From assembly GCA_030248225.1 (NCBI GenBank), contig JASANE010018609.1, positions 1 through 64,000 on the forward strand: a stretch of 64,000 nucleotides of DNA. The letters are read 5' to 3'. This DNA comes from Trileptium ribeirensis. Taxonomy: Eukaryota > Nematoda > Enoplea > Enoplida > Thoracostomopsidae. The notes beneath the pieces were generated by a model that searched no databases, had not been told where the DNA came from, and saw only the letters and a program-made list of their open reading frames with translations. Position numbers and translations under genes: made by a program. Below, piece after piece: positions 11,834 to 23,519 of the stretch; the first letter of the stretch is position 1, and each line of letters opens with the position of its first letter.

Positions 11834-12323
11834 CTTTTCTTTTAGCCCAACCAGCCCGAATTTGGTAAATTTTGAAGATACAGAGCTGATTTTGGTATCA
11901 ATCGACTCAGCTCGATGAGGCGGTTCTGAAAATACTCATTTTACCCACATCCCTGGAAATTTTTTTTATTTTTTGAGGTCCCAATTGTTACCCTTGAGAA
12001 CCCAAAAACTTTTTTCTTCGGAATATGGTTATGTTGGGTACCGTTCGACTCGGTTTGATGAGAGAAATCTACTGGTGTGTATTTTATAGAAATCTACGCC
12101 ACCGTTAGAAAGTCATGAGGGCCCAAGTAACCCTGAAGGGCGGAAATTAAATACAGGCCATGCCGCTCACGATACGATCCATTGGGACTTCAAAAAATCG
12201 AAAAAAATTGTTTTCCAGGAATGCGGGTAAAATGAGTATTTTCTGAACCGCCATATCGTGCTGAATCCAAAATCTGCTCTGTATCTTCAAAATTGACCAA
12301 TTTCGGACGGCTAAAAGAAAAGA
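11834..12323. repeat. Long imperfect inverted repeat (arms about 150 bp) in the YPEL intron
   Basis: The arm at 11834-11987 is the reverse complement of 12180-12323, with shared blocks such as ttttgaagatacagagc, aaaatactcattttaccc and ggaaattttttttatttttt. The arms are about 80% identical by eye. The spacer (11988-12179) and the flanks carry further weak copies of the same motifs. In YPEL pre-mRNA this would fold into a long hairpin about 390 nt from the exon. Confidence 0.8.
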
Positions 12324-12712
12324 CCTAAATCAACTTCACGGTTTAATGAGTTATTACCGTATATTTGGACTCGTACGCTTAATTCCTTAGCCCGTTAACG
12401 ATTTCGCTGATTTTATCACCATTCCACTAAGCCCGTCAATGCGGTTTCACTTTTATATAAATTATACATTCATCGAAAATAATTTTCGAGAATCTTGGGC
12501 ACCAACGAGACACACATAAAAACGAAAAAATGCTGAAATGGGCATTTTCTCAAAGCGTCATTGAATCTGAGCCAAATGATACCAAAATTTGTGCTGTGCC
12601 TTTAATATTGATCAATTTGGAGCTGGGGAAATATTCTAGGAGAGAATGCCCCTCCCTCCTGGGCCTCGGCCATCTGCTCTAATCCTGGACCAGTTTGTAC
12701 GAGACAACTTAC

Positions 12713-12835
12713 CTTCGATATAAGCTCATCGTGATTTGCCAGATGAGCGCGGCAATGAATACACGAGTAGGTTCTTCGGTCGCTCGGCAAATACGCCTGA
12801 AACGTTTTCATCGTCATATTAACTGCGGCAAGCAT
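12713..12835 (-). CDS. YPEL-like: Yippee-like protein, first recognisable coding exon
   Basis: The minus strand encodes [19 protein letters not shown] followed by [13 protein letters not shown], nearly identical to the start of the Yippee domain of YPEL1-5. The first zinc-binding pair is CIHC. The exon ends at AAG before a perfect GTAAGT donor (12712 downward), phase 0, and joins the exon at 9217. The start is uncertain: in-frame methionines lie at 12835, 12817 and 12811, and the last two fit the usual YPEL length of about 120 residues. The frame stays open upstream to a Met at 13090, giving a possible extension of about 85 residues rich in Asn, Ser and Arg (with [10 protein letters not shown]), which known YPELs lack. 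I infer a conserved single-copy-type host gene, the only one in the window. Confidence 0.93.
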
Positions 12836-13090
12836 CGTTTCTCGTCTTCTCGAACGTCGTCGTCTTCTACGGCTGTCGTCTTGATTCAGTGCTAAACTGC
12901 TGTTGCTATCACTACTACTATCGTTATCGTCAAACCAATTATTGTTGTTATTGGCGGCGTTAACCAATGTACGATTTCGATAATACCGTCGGTATCGCCT
13001 TTGGTGGTTTGTTGAGCTATTATAGTTGCCACTACTCGTACAGCACGGCACCAACAGCTGTTGCCCGATCCAATGTACTATAACAAACAC
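12836..13090 (-). other. Open in-frame region upstream of the YPEL start: 5' UTR or N-terminal extension
   Basis: The frame is continuous with the YPEL exon from Met at 13090 and contains poly-Asn, an Asp/Ser-rich run and an Arg-rich run. Such low-complexity content is common in translated-looking 5' UTRs as well as in real disordered tails. No acceptor site is needed for either reading, so transcript data would decide. Confidence 0.4.
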
Positions 13091-13770
13091 CGTGATGAGC
13101 GTGGATTAGTTGTACTCTCCAAAATTGTTCTATCGGGTGTCGAGGACTCGAGGGTTCGTCACGCAAAGGCGGCTGGCGTATATTGTTCGTCGTGTCCGTA
13201 CTCGTGTTTATCCACAAAGCGGTTTTGTACCGTACACAACGGAGACAGCCAGCAGTTGGTTGCTTAAAAATCACAAACGACGCTGCCTAAGTAAACCAAA
13301 ATTCGTGGGCCAACACAACAAAAACTTCAAAAACCGCTATCTAAATCCGCAATGGACTATCGAAATTTAAGTTATTTTTATCGGGAGCCTAGCTATGTAA
13401 TTTTTAGTACAATTTTACAATTTACCATTACTAAACATCCATATGAAATTATATTATACAAATAATAATTATACTTATATTAATTATAAGGTGTGTGTAT
13501 GATTTATAAGCACATTATCCAATTTACTATAGCCGATACCAGATTGCTATTACGAATAAGCTTCATACAACGAAGCTAATAGCGTTATTATATTGATTAT
13601 TAACTGTATTATTGATTAATACGGTAAGTATATACGGATTATTACACTGGAAAAAGGGCATTCACCTTTTCCAAATTAATAGGCAAAATGGTTTTACATT
13701 CTAAAAAAACAATGTTTCACAGTTTGACGACTATATTCTTAATCGAATGAGACAATTTATTAACGGACTA
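13091..13770. other. Upstream region of YPEL; no gene recognised
   Basis: This is the expected place for the YPEL promoter or further 5' UTR. I see no TATA box or other element I would defend. The part beyond 13380 is strongly AT-rich. Confidence 0.4.
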
Positions 13771-14060
13771 CTTGTCTCATGACAGAAGGACAAGAACACT
13801 CAAGTTTAGGCTTAGCCCGACTATAAATTATCACGGGAACCAGTTGTTCAAAACAAGAGCTGTGCGGGGGCGAACACTGTTCACGGCCGGATGTGACTAC
13901 TTGTCGCCTGACAGAAGGACAAGAACACTCAAGTTTATGCTTAGCCCGGCTATAAATTATCACGGGAACCAGTTGTTCAAAACAAGAGCTGTGCGGGGGG
14001 CGAACACTGTTCACGGCCGGATGCGACTACTTGTGGCCTGACAGAAGGGCAAGAAGACTC
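13771..14060. repeat. Tandem repeat, 2.2 units of about 129 bp
   Basis: Units start at cttgtc/cttgtg at 13771, 13900 and 14030 and contain gacagaagg, a block ending cccgactataaattatc, and gttcacggccggatg. The open frames on both strands here come from the repeat and I do not regard them as genes. The third unit breaks off into the 45-bp array. Confidence 0.93.
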
Positions 14061-14063
14061 AAG

Positions 14064-14785
14064 TACTCACCTTAGCCACAGCCAAAAACTAAGGCTAAGC
14101 ATAGCCAGGACTCACCTTAGCCACAGCCAAAAACAAAGGCTAAACATAGCCAGGACTCACCTTAGCCACAGCCAAAAACTAAGGCTAAGCATAGCCAGGA
14201 CTCACCTTAGCCACAGCCAAAAACTAAGGCTAAGCATAGCCAGGACTCACCTTAGCCACAGCCAAAAACAAAGGCTAAACATAGCCAGGACTCACCTTAG
14301 CCACAGCCAAAAACTAAGGCTAAGCATAGCCAGGACTCACCTTAGCCACAGCCAAAAACTAAGGCTAAGCATAGCCAGGACTCACCTTAGCCACAGCCAA
14401 AAACAAAGGCTAAACATAGCCAGGACTCACCTTAGCCACAGCCAAAAACTAAGGCTAAGCATAGCCAGGACTCACCTTAGCCACAGCCAAAAACTAAGGC
14501 TAAGCATAGCCAGGACTCACCTTAGCCACAGCCAAAAACAAAGGCTAAACATAGCCAGGACTCACCTTAGCCACAGCCAAAAACAAAGGCTAAACATAGC
14601 CAGGACTCACCTTAGCCACAGCCAAAAACTAAGGCTAAGCATAGCCAGGACTCACCTTAGCCACAGCCAAAAACTAAGGCTAAGCATAGCCAGGACTCAC
14701 CTTAGCCACAGCCAAAAACTAAGGCTAAGCATAGCCAGGACTCACCTTAGCCACAGCCAAAAACTAAGGCTAAGCATAGCCAATA
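14064..14785. repeat. Minisatellite, sixteen units of 45 bp
   Basis: The unit contains ctcaccttagccacagcc and ctaaggctaagcatagcc. Two alleles alternate (aaactaaggctaagc and aaacaaaggctaaac). Each unit can pair CCTTAG with CTAAGG, so single strands could form a row of small hairpins. No coding potential is supported. Confidence 0.95.
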
Positions 14786-15379
14786 CTCATCTTTAAGATT
14801 TTTTTCGCATGGTACTCATACCACGGTTTCGCCGGGGACCGGACAACTAATCCCTAGACAGTTCGTCTCCAGCATAACTAAATCATAGAAACGAAGTTAG
14901 CGTGAAGTTGTTTTCCTTGAACTAAGCCGGACGGCCGATTTGGATAAAGGTCGCTGTCATTTTGTCATACAAAATTTGCCAACAAAAAATTAAAAACCCA
15001 AATTCGACGAATCCCAAATTTTCACAATAATTATATAATATAAATTTTGGAAATATATACACCAATCGGTTTTTTTGTAAACACTGAGAACCCGATTATT
15101 ATAACTTGGGCGGTGAACAATGAAAAGAACAAAAAGACGATGTTTTTCTTCTGAAGTGCTGAACAATGAAAACAGATTTATTTCGTTGTTGAACTAAACT
15201 AAAAAACCAAATAAAAATTTTCGATCCATCTTTAACGTCAATCAATCACAATTTCAAAAATAATCACACATGACTAAATTGAAATTTTGGCCGACAGTAA
15301 AGCAAAAAAGGAATAAAGCTCGTCATTGGATCCAACCCTTACGGTTTATACATTCTCTTCGTTTTTACAGCATTGTAAA
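14786..15379. other. Non-coding interval; nothing recognised
   Basis: Unique-looking AT-rich DNA between two arrays. No exon, RNA gene or transposon end was seen on either strand. Confidence 0.45.
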
Positions 15380-15757
15380 GCCAACGTATATATATGGGGG
15401 TAAGTGGGGAGGGGACCTATAGGGTCTAAATCTCTCTTTTCATTGCTTAACTAATGCCAACGTATATATATGGGGTAAGTGGGGAGGGGACCTATAGGGT
15501 CTAAATCTCTCTTTTCATTGCTTAACTAATGCCAACGTATATATATGGGGTAAGTGGGGAGGGGACCTATAGGGTCTAAATCTCTCTTTTCATTGCTTAA
15601 CTAATGCCAACGTATATATATGGGGGTAGGTGGGGAGGGGACCTATAGGGTCTAAATCTCTCTTTTCATTGCTTAACTAATGCCAACGTATATATATGGG
15701 GGTAAGTGGGAAGGGGACCTATAGGGTCTAAATCCCTCTTTTCATTGGTTAACTATT
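15380..15757. repeat. Minisatellite, five units of 75-76 bp
   Basis: Units start gccaacgtatatatatgggg at 15380, 15456, 15531, 15606 and 15682 and end in cattgcttaactaat. Length differences come from four or five G after the TA run. The array abuts the foldback element that follows. Confidence 0.95.
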
Positions 15758-15759
15758 TT

Positions 15760-16548
15760 TGCGTAATTGTTTATCATCGGATGAGACATTGAATTACGCT
15801 AGAAATGTTGTAATCTGAAAATAAGGAACTTCCACAAGAAATTCACCGCTTATATATATATATATACACCTAAATAAATATGCCTGAGTTTTGCAAGGTA
15901 GTTCATTTTCGGTTTTAGCAGGCAGCTGTGAATGTATTAAAATAGGAACATTTTTTCATATCCCCTGAGGCTCTGTTTTTCTGATATCAGTGGGACCGTC
16001 CATACCCTTGTGTCCGATGTAATGCCCGTTGTGTTACATATTTCGGCTTGATTTTTGAAGTCTTTGTGTGCTTTAATCATGTCTGGCAGTGCCGTATATA
16101 TGCCTTCGTGACAGGACGATCCGGTCTGGTCCACCCAGGATCGCAAACCGTTATACCTGTACCTCCGAGAAATGAAGCTGTATCACTAACATTCACAGAT
16201 GCACCATATTCCAGGCAACCGCGGAGCGAATCCGACCAGGACTTACCGGGCCGGTCCACCCAGGATCAGAACAACTGTTCCGGCCTTCTTGAAATAGAGC
16301 ATTATCACTAATATTCACAGTATATATATAAACAGAGCCTCAGGGGATATGAAAAATGTTCCTATTTTAATACATTCACAGCTGCCTGCTAAAACCGAAA
16401 ATGAACTACCTTGCAAAACTCAGGCATATTTATTTAGGTGTATATATATATATATATAAGCGGTGAATTTCTTGTGGAAATTCCTAATTTTCAGATTACA
16501 ACATTTCTAGCGTAATTCAATGTCTCATCCGATGATAAACAATTACGT
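15760..16548. mobile_element. Foldback element with near-identical 220-bp inverted arms
   Basis: The arm 15760-15979 is the reverse complement of 16331-16548. Differences seen are two substitutions near aaggaactt/taggaattt, a change in the length of a TA microsatellite and one T in a T-run, so identity is about 98%. The 350-bp centre holds two diverged copies of a block with ggtccacccaggatc and tatcactaa(c/t)attcacag. It encodes no protein I recognise. Such structure suits a foldback or long-TIR MITE. I could not define a target-site duplication. Confidence 0.8.
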
Positions 16549-18358
16549 AAATTAATTCCCAATGGTAAGCCAAATATAAATAATTCACGGGAACGTGAAC
16601 TATGATATATACATTCCAGATAAACATTTTACAACGTCGGCATTAGCTTAGACAAAAATCCTAAATCCAAATTTAGAATGAAATTAGAGAAAGAAAAGAC
16701 GCTTCTATCTTTGACGTTAGATCGAAGCCAAGACGGTTTTTGTATTGGTGATATGAGCGATGTAGGACAAAACCATGCCTGGCTATGCATCGTGTCACCA
16801 GAAAAAATTATTCAACATACATCAGAAACCTCATCGGGTTCAAAGATATCAACCCGACCTAACGAGACGAGACTGTAACCCGGATTCGACGCGATAACCG
16901 GCTATCAAAAATCGAAACTACTACTTGAAACTAACAACTAGGCTTCTATGTGCGGGTTTTCAACCAATTCTTATCGAACAACTGGCCCAGCTGCGCGAAG
17001 AGAATGTTACAACCGAATCGTTTGCAGGTGCTGCAGCTTCGAATATATGCTATTTAAATGTAGTTGGGACAGTTCATTATTCAGTGCGGTTAGCCTGAAG
17101 ATAAATATTAGGTACTCTTATCCGAACCCCCGAGCCTACCCGAAACCCAACAAATTTCATCCCAACCTGAACATGGCCCGAACCGATTACAAACATCCAA
17201 TATCCATACAGTGGTGTGTGTTTACAGTGAAATCTTTGTTTGACCCCAGCCGGATTGCTTACACTGAAACAAATGTAGATATAGCAAAAATGTCGAAATA
17301 GCAACTTTATTTAATTTTCATTCCTCAAAGCGATTTCGCTATAAACGTACTCTACGGTATATATTTAGCTTAAGTTACCGGATCCTGTGAATGCACAATA
17401 TACTGTACTCTGCGATAGAGAGTACACTGGACCCTGCGAATACACAGTACCACCTCCTGCCCCAAATTCTTCTGAACATTGGTTCGGTGCTGACCTACAA
17501 CTTGTGGTTTCCATGTTATAGGTGCGCGACCCAGACGACATGACCACTGACTCCGAGGCCTTCGATGCTGTCAGCGATCGCCGAGGCTATAAATATAGAG
17601 TGACGCAACCACCACGGCGGTTTGGAGCCCTTCGCAGGTTTTTATCCTGCAGGGCTCCGCCCGCTTAAAACTCCAACCTCAGTGTTTTGTTAGCCAGTTA
17701 TCAGGTCCCATTTGCACATTTATATTACACATCTCAAGCCAACCCCGCACACCCACTTTTCAGCTAATAGTCAGTTGATAAGTTCATTCTCAATCCTCCC
17801 TTGTCAGCTCATGATTACTAAGTTCATCTATATATTCAAAAGACTCAACCCTACAAGAGTTATCACCTCCGGCTCCGCTAGTCATGATATACCTACTGGT
17901 TCCGCTCGATCGTTAGGAACAAAAAACTAAACCCACAAAGACACCGTGTTTTCCGCGACCACATTAACAATCCCCAAATACGTATGCCGACTTGACTCGA
18001 GCCACAATAGTCGCAATTTCCTTCTCTTGTTCCCACAAAGTGTATACCAATAGTTGTCAAGGCAACAACGATTACTAGTTACAACGACACGATGACTAAT
18101 CAAATATGTACTGTATACCATTGTACGAAATATCCCATACGCACACGGAAAACAACCAAGCACCCCATATCTGAACTCTACATTCATTTGTTTTTCCTCA
18201 AACGTGGTCATTTTCTGATGTACTAGTTAGTTACTTGCCCAGTGAAAACGGACCGACTCCGGCTAATCTGCGGCGCTTTAATGACTATTAATTACAAGCT
18301 GGTTCTAAATTGGAATTTCGTGTGCCTTCTCCTTAAAAAACACCATAATAAAAATAAT
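16549..18358. other. Non-coding interval; no gene recognised
   Basis: Several short open frames (for example 16678-16878 and 16948-17301 on +) show no known family and no splice context. A region at 17100-17190 is rich in CCGAAC/CCCGAA motifs. A diverged short duplication around tgtactctgcgatagag lies near 17400. Confidence 0.45.
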
Positions 18359-21300
18359 ACGCCGGCAATGCTTTAATAAGCAACACAATGAGACACTTCC
18401 CTGCACTCACATAGAGATCCGTGTTTGATGACGCGAGCGTTTCCAGCCTGACCCTCCATTTTTTGGGGGGTGTGTGGAGGATCGAGATGCACAGACCCAT
18501 AGTTTCTTGGGGAAGGGTAGCTGGAGCCCCAACCCAAAAAACCAATCCATACGCCGGCAATGCTTTAATAAGCAACACAATGAGACACTTCCCTGCACTC
18601 ACATAGAGATCCGTGTTTGATGACGCGAGCGTTTTCAGCCTGACCCTCCATTTTTTGGGGGGTGTGTGGAGGATCGAGATGCACAAACCCATCGTTTCTT
18701 GGGGAAGGGTAGCTGGAGCCCCAACCCAAAAAAAAACAATCCATACGCCGGCAATGCTTTAATAAGCAACACAATGAGACACTTCCCTGCACTCACATAG
18801 AGATCCGTGTTTGATGACGCGAGCGTTTTCAGCCTGACCCTCCATTTTTTGGGGAGTGTGTGGAGGATCGAGATGCACAGACCCATAGTTTCTTGGGGAA
18901 GGGTAGCTGGAGCCCCAACCCAAAAAAACCAATCCATACGCCGGCAATGCTTTAATAAGCAACACAATGAGACACTTCCCTGCACTCACATAGAGATCCA
19001 TGTTTGATGACGCGAGCGTTTTCAGCCTGACCCTCCATTTTTTGGGGGGTGTGTGGAGGATCGAGATGCACAGACCCATAGTTTCTTGGGGAAGGGTAGC
19101 TGGAGCCCCAACCCAAAAAAACCAATCCATACGCCGGCAATGCTTTAATAAGCAATACAATGAGACACTTCCCTGCACTCACATAGAGATCCGTGTTTGA
19201 TGACGCGAGCGTTTTCAGCCTGACCCTCCATTTTTTGGGGGGTGTGTGGAGGATCGAGACGCACAGACCCATAGTTTCTTGGGGAAGGGTAGCTGGAGCC
19301 CCACCCCAAAAAAACCAATCCATACGCCGGCAATGCTTTAATAAGCAACACAATGAGACACTTCCCTGCACTCACATAGAGATCCGTGTTTGATGACGCG
19401 AGCGTTTTCAGCCTGACCCTCCATTTTTTGGGGGTGTGTGGAGGATCGAGATGCACAGACCCATAGTTTCTTGGGGAAGGGTAGCTGGAGCCCCAACCCA
19501 AAAAAACCAATCCATACGCCGGCAATGCTTTAATAAGCAACACAATGAGACACTTCCCTGCACTCACATAGAGATCCGTGTTTGACGACGCGAGCGTTTT
19601 CAGCCTGACCCTCCATTTTTTGGGGGGTGTGTGGAGGATCGAGATGCACAGACCCATAGTTTCTTGGGGAAGGGTAGCTGGAGCCCCAACCCAAAAAAAC
19701 CAATCCATATGCCGGCAATGCTTTAATAAGCAACACAATGAGACACTTCCCTGCACTCACATAGAGATCCGTGTTTGATGACGCGAGCGTTTTCAGCCTG
19801 ACCCTCCATTTTTTGGGGGGTGTGTGGAGGATCGAGATGCACATACCCATAGTTTCTTGGGGAAGGGTAGCTGGTGCCCCATCCCAAAAAAACCAATCCA
19901 TATGCCGGCAATGCTTTAATAAGCAACACAATGAGACACTTCCCTGCACTCACATAGAGATCCGTGTTTGATGACGCGAGCGTCTTCAGCCTGACCCTCC
20001 ATTTTTTGGGGGGTGTGTGGAGGATCGAGATGCACAGACCCATAGTTTCTTGGGGAAGGGTAGCGGGAGCCCCAATCCAAAAAAACCAATCCATACGCCG
20101 GCAATGCTTTAATAAGCAATACAATGAGACACTTCCCTGCACTCACATAGAGATCCGTGTTTGATGACGCGAGCGTTTTCAGCCTGACCCTCCATTTTTT
20201 GGGGGGTGTGTGGAGGATCGAGACGCACAGACCCATAGTTTCTTGGGGAAGGGTAGCTGGAGCCCCACCCCAAAAAAACCAATCCATACGCCGGCAATGC
20301 TTTAATAAGCAACACAATGAGACACTTCCCTGCACTCACATAGAGATCCGTGTTTGATGACGCGAGCGTTTTCAGCCTGACCCTCCATTTTTTGGGGGTG
20401 TGTGGAGGATCGAGATGCACAGACCCATAGTTTCTTGGGGAAGGGTAGCTGGAGCCCCAACCCAAAAAACCAATCCATACGCCGGCAATGCTTTAATAAG
20501 CAACACAATGAGACACTTCCCTGCACTCACATAGAGATCCGTGTTTGATGACGCGAGCGTTTTCAGCCTGACCCTCCATTTTTTGGGGGGTCTGTGGAGG
20601 ATCGAGATGCACAGACCCATAGTTTCTTGGGGAAGGGTAGCTGGAGCCCCAACCCAAAAAAACCAATCCATACGCCGGCAATGCTTTAATAAGCAACACA
20701 ATGAGACACTTCCCTGCACTGACATAGAGATCCGTGTTTGATGACGCGAGCGTGTTCAGCCTGACCCTCCATTTTTGGGGGATGTGTGGAGGATCGAGAT
20801 GCACAGACCCATAGTTTCTCGGGGAAGGGTAGCTGGAGCCCCAATCCAAAAAAAACCAATCCATACGCCGGCAATGCTTTAATAAGCAACACAATGAGAC
20901 ACTTCCCTGCACTCACATAGAGATCCGTGTTTGATGACGCGAGCGTTTTCAGCCTGACCCTCCATTTTTTGGGGGGTGTGTGGAGGATCGAGATGCACAG
21001 ACCCATAGTTTCTTGGGGAAGGGTAGCTGGAGCCCCACCCCAAAAAAACCAATCCATACGTCGGCAATGCTTTAATAAGCAACACAATGAGACACTTCCC
21101 TGCACTCACATAGAGATCCGTGTTTGATGACGCGAGCGTTTTCAGCCTGACCCTCCATTTTTTGGGGGGTGTGTGGAGGATCGAGATGCACAGACAGACC
21201 CATAGTTTCTTGGGGAAGGGTAGCTGGAGCCCCAACCCAAAAAAACCAATCCATACGCCGGCAATGCTTTAATAAGCAACACAATGAGACACTTCCCTGC

Positions 21301-22825
21301 ACTCACATAGAGATCCGTGTTTGATGACGCGAGCGTTTTCAGCCTGACCCTCCATTTTTTGGGGATGTGTGGAGGATCGAGATGCACAGACCCATAGTTT
21401 CTTGGGGAAGGGTAGCTGGAGCCCCACCCCAAAAAAACCAATCCATACGCCGGCAATGCTTTAATAAGCAACACAATGAGACACTTCCCTGCACTCACAT
21501 AGAGATCCGTGTTTGATGACGCGAGCGTTTTCAGCCTGACCCTCCATTTTTTGGGGGGTGTGTGGAGGATCGAGATGCACAGACCCATAGTTTCTTGGGG
21601 AAGGGTAGCTGGAGCCCCAACCCAAAAAAACCAATCCATACGCCGGCAATGCTTTAATAAGCAACACAATGAGACACTTCCCTGCACTCACATAGAGATC
21701 CGTGTTTGATGACGCGAGCGTTTCCAGCCTGACCCTCCATTTTTTGGGGGGTGTGTGGAGGATCGAGATGCACAGACCCATAGTTTCTTGGGGAAGGGTA
21801 GCTGGAGCCCCAACCCAAAAAAACCAATCCATACGCCGGCAATGCTTTAATAAGCAACACAATGAGACACTTCCCTGCACTCACATAGAGATCCGTGTTT
21901 GATGACGCGAGCGTTTTCAGCCTGACCCTCCATTTTTTGGGGGCTGTGTGGAGGATCGAGATGCACAGACCCATAGTTTCTTGGGGAAGGGTAGCTGGAG
22001 CCCCAACCCAAAAAAACCAATCCATACGCCGGCAATGCTTTAATAAGCAACACAATGAGACACTTCCCTGCACTCACATAGAGATCCGTGTTTGATGACG
22101 CGAGCGTTTCCAGCCTGACCCTCCATTTTTTGGGGGGTGTGTGGAGGATCGAGATGCACAGACCCATAGTTTCTTGGGGAAGGGTAGCTGGAGCCCCAAC
22201 CCAAAAAACCAATCCATACGCCGGCAATGCTTTAATAAGCAACACAATGAGACACTTCCCTGCACTCACATAGAGATCCGTGTTTGATGACGCGAGCGTT
22301 TCCAGCCTGACCCTCCATTTTTTGGGGGGTGTGTGGAGGATCGAGATGCACAGACCCATAGTTTCTTGGGGAAGGGTAGCTGGAGCCCCAACCCAAAAAA
22401 CCAATCCATACGCCGGCAATGCTTTAATAAGCAACACAATGAGACACTTCCCTGCACTCACATAGAGATCCGTGTTTGATGACGCGAGCGTTTCCAGCCT
22501 GACCCTCCATTTTTTGGGGGGTGTGTGGAAGATCGAGATGCACAGACCCATAGTTTCTTGGGGAAGGGTAGCTGGAGCCCCAACCCAAAAAAACCAATCC
22601 ATACGCCGGCAATGCTTTAATAAGCAACACAATGAGACACTTCCCTGCACTCACATAGAGATCCGTGTTTGATGACGCGAGCGTTTCCAGCCTGACCCTC
22701 CATTTTTTGGGGGGTGTGTGGAGGATCGAGATGCACAAACCCATAGTTTCTTGGGGAAGGGTAGCTGGAGCCCCAACCCAAAAAAAACAATCCATACGCC
22801 GGCAATGCTTTAATAAGCAATACAA
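18359..22825. repeat. Satellite array, about 23 units of 193 bp
   Basis: The unit starts gccggcaatgctttaataag and includes gacacttccctgcactcac, gtgtttgatgacgcgagcg, tttttggggggtgtgtgg, gatgcacagacccatag and ggtagctggagccccaaccc. The first units start at 18361, 18553 and 18747. Small length changes sit in the G-run, the A-run and one CAGA duplication near 21190. Open frames on both strands repeat every 193 bp and shift frame between units, so they are not genes. A diverged, once-only version of this unit occurs inside the element at 23173-23519. Confidence 0.97.
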
Positions 22826-23172
22826 CGGCTGGCTATTTTAGTCGCATATCGAAATTGTAGAACCCCTTATGTATTCTCTCCAAATTTTCGAGAACAAGAA
22901 AACTTTTCGACATTTATAAATCACAACTTTTTAAGGAAAAAATATAAACTGTACCGTCGTTTTGACGCGTTAGATGCCTCCTACGTGATGTAGAGTTCGC
23001 AAATACAATTGTTTTTACCGCATTTAGCAACCCCGAATACCTAATGGCACACTCTAATCCTAAATTAAATGTATATACATCTATATTTACAAACGTGACA
23101 AAATTTGAATATTTTTCGATACAACATTTAGAAAATTTGCCCAAGGCAAATTCCTGTTCAGTTAGTAATATC
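22826..23172. mobile_element. Unclassified dispersed repeat (copy B), left part
   Basis: The sequence from about 22900 resembles the left flank of the 92-bp array at 6340 (atttataaat, then aaggaaaaa), followed by one diverged 92-bp-like unit (around tagcaaccccgaatacctaa) and then a match to the right flank of that array (gacaaaatttga). The element is interrupted at 23173 by a hAT-like insertion and appears to resume after it, up to about 23960. Confidence 0.45.
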
Positions 23173-23519
23173 AAGCGTGCATTAGGGAAGACTATGACAC
23201 TTCCCTGTACTGACAAGTAAACCCGTGTTTGATGGCGGGGGCATTTTCGGCCTGAGCTCCCCACATTTTTTCGGGATGTGGGGGGTCGAGATGCACAGAC
23301 CCCCAGTTTCTGGAGAGGGGGGTAGCTGGAACCCCATGCCAAGAAACTGGAGGGGGGAATCGACCTACCCGCCCCCCCCCAAAAAAAAAACAATGGGGGA
23401 CGGGTCTGTGCATCTCGTCCCCCTTAAAGAAACTGGGGGGAATCAGGCCGAAAACGCCCGCGTCATCAATCACGGGTTTACATGTGAGTGCAGGGAACTC
23501 TTTCCTAATGCACTCTCTG
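23173..23519. mobile_element. hAT-like foldback MITE related to the 193-bp satellite
   Basis: Two arms of about 150 bp face each other, sharing gtgcattagg, gtaaacccgtg, a gatgacgcg-type block, ttttcggcctga and gagatgcacagaccc. It is flanked by the 8-bp direct repeat GTAATATC (23165-23172 and 23520-23527), the size expected for hAT. The right terminus begins CAGAGAG on the inverted strand; the left terminus is worn. Each arm matches the core of the satellite unit at 18359-22825. Poly-G, poly-C and poly-A runs occupy the centre. It has no coding capacity. Confidence 0.78.

Larger units (their letters stand above)
9218..12712 (-). other. YPEL-like intron (3495 bp)
   Basis: Donor GTAAGT follows AAG at the end of the upstream exon (12707-12712 on the + strand reads as its complement). 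The acceptor is CAG at 9218-9220 with a TTTCCTTTCAG tract. The intron is phase 0. It contains a 65-bp array, a 74-bp duplication, a long inverted repeat and otherwise unrecognised AT-rich DNA. Small open frames at 11198-11658 on the minus strand resemble nothing known. Confidence 0.85.

Noticed and set aside
13760..14041. Facing 84- and 89-codon frames at 13.8-14.0 kb
   Set aside because: Both are produced by the 129-bp duplication; no motif or conservation is visible.
14064..14785. 45-bp array considered as a CRISPR-like array because of regular hairpins
   Set aside because: Units are contiguous with no unique spacers, and the genome is animal.
18333..22825. Dozens of 60-270-codon frames on both strands in the 193-bp array
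   Set aside because: They repeat with the satellite, shift frame where units differ by one base, and resemble no protein. They are by-products of a stop-poor unit.
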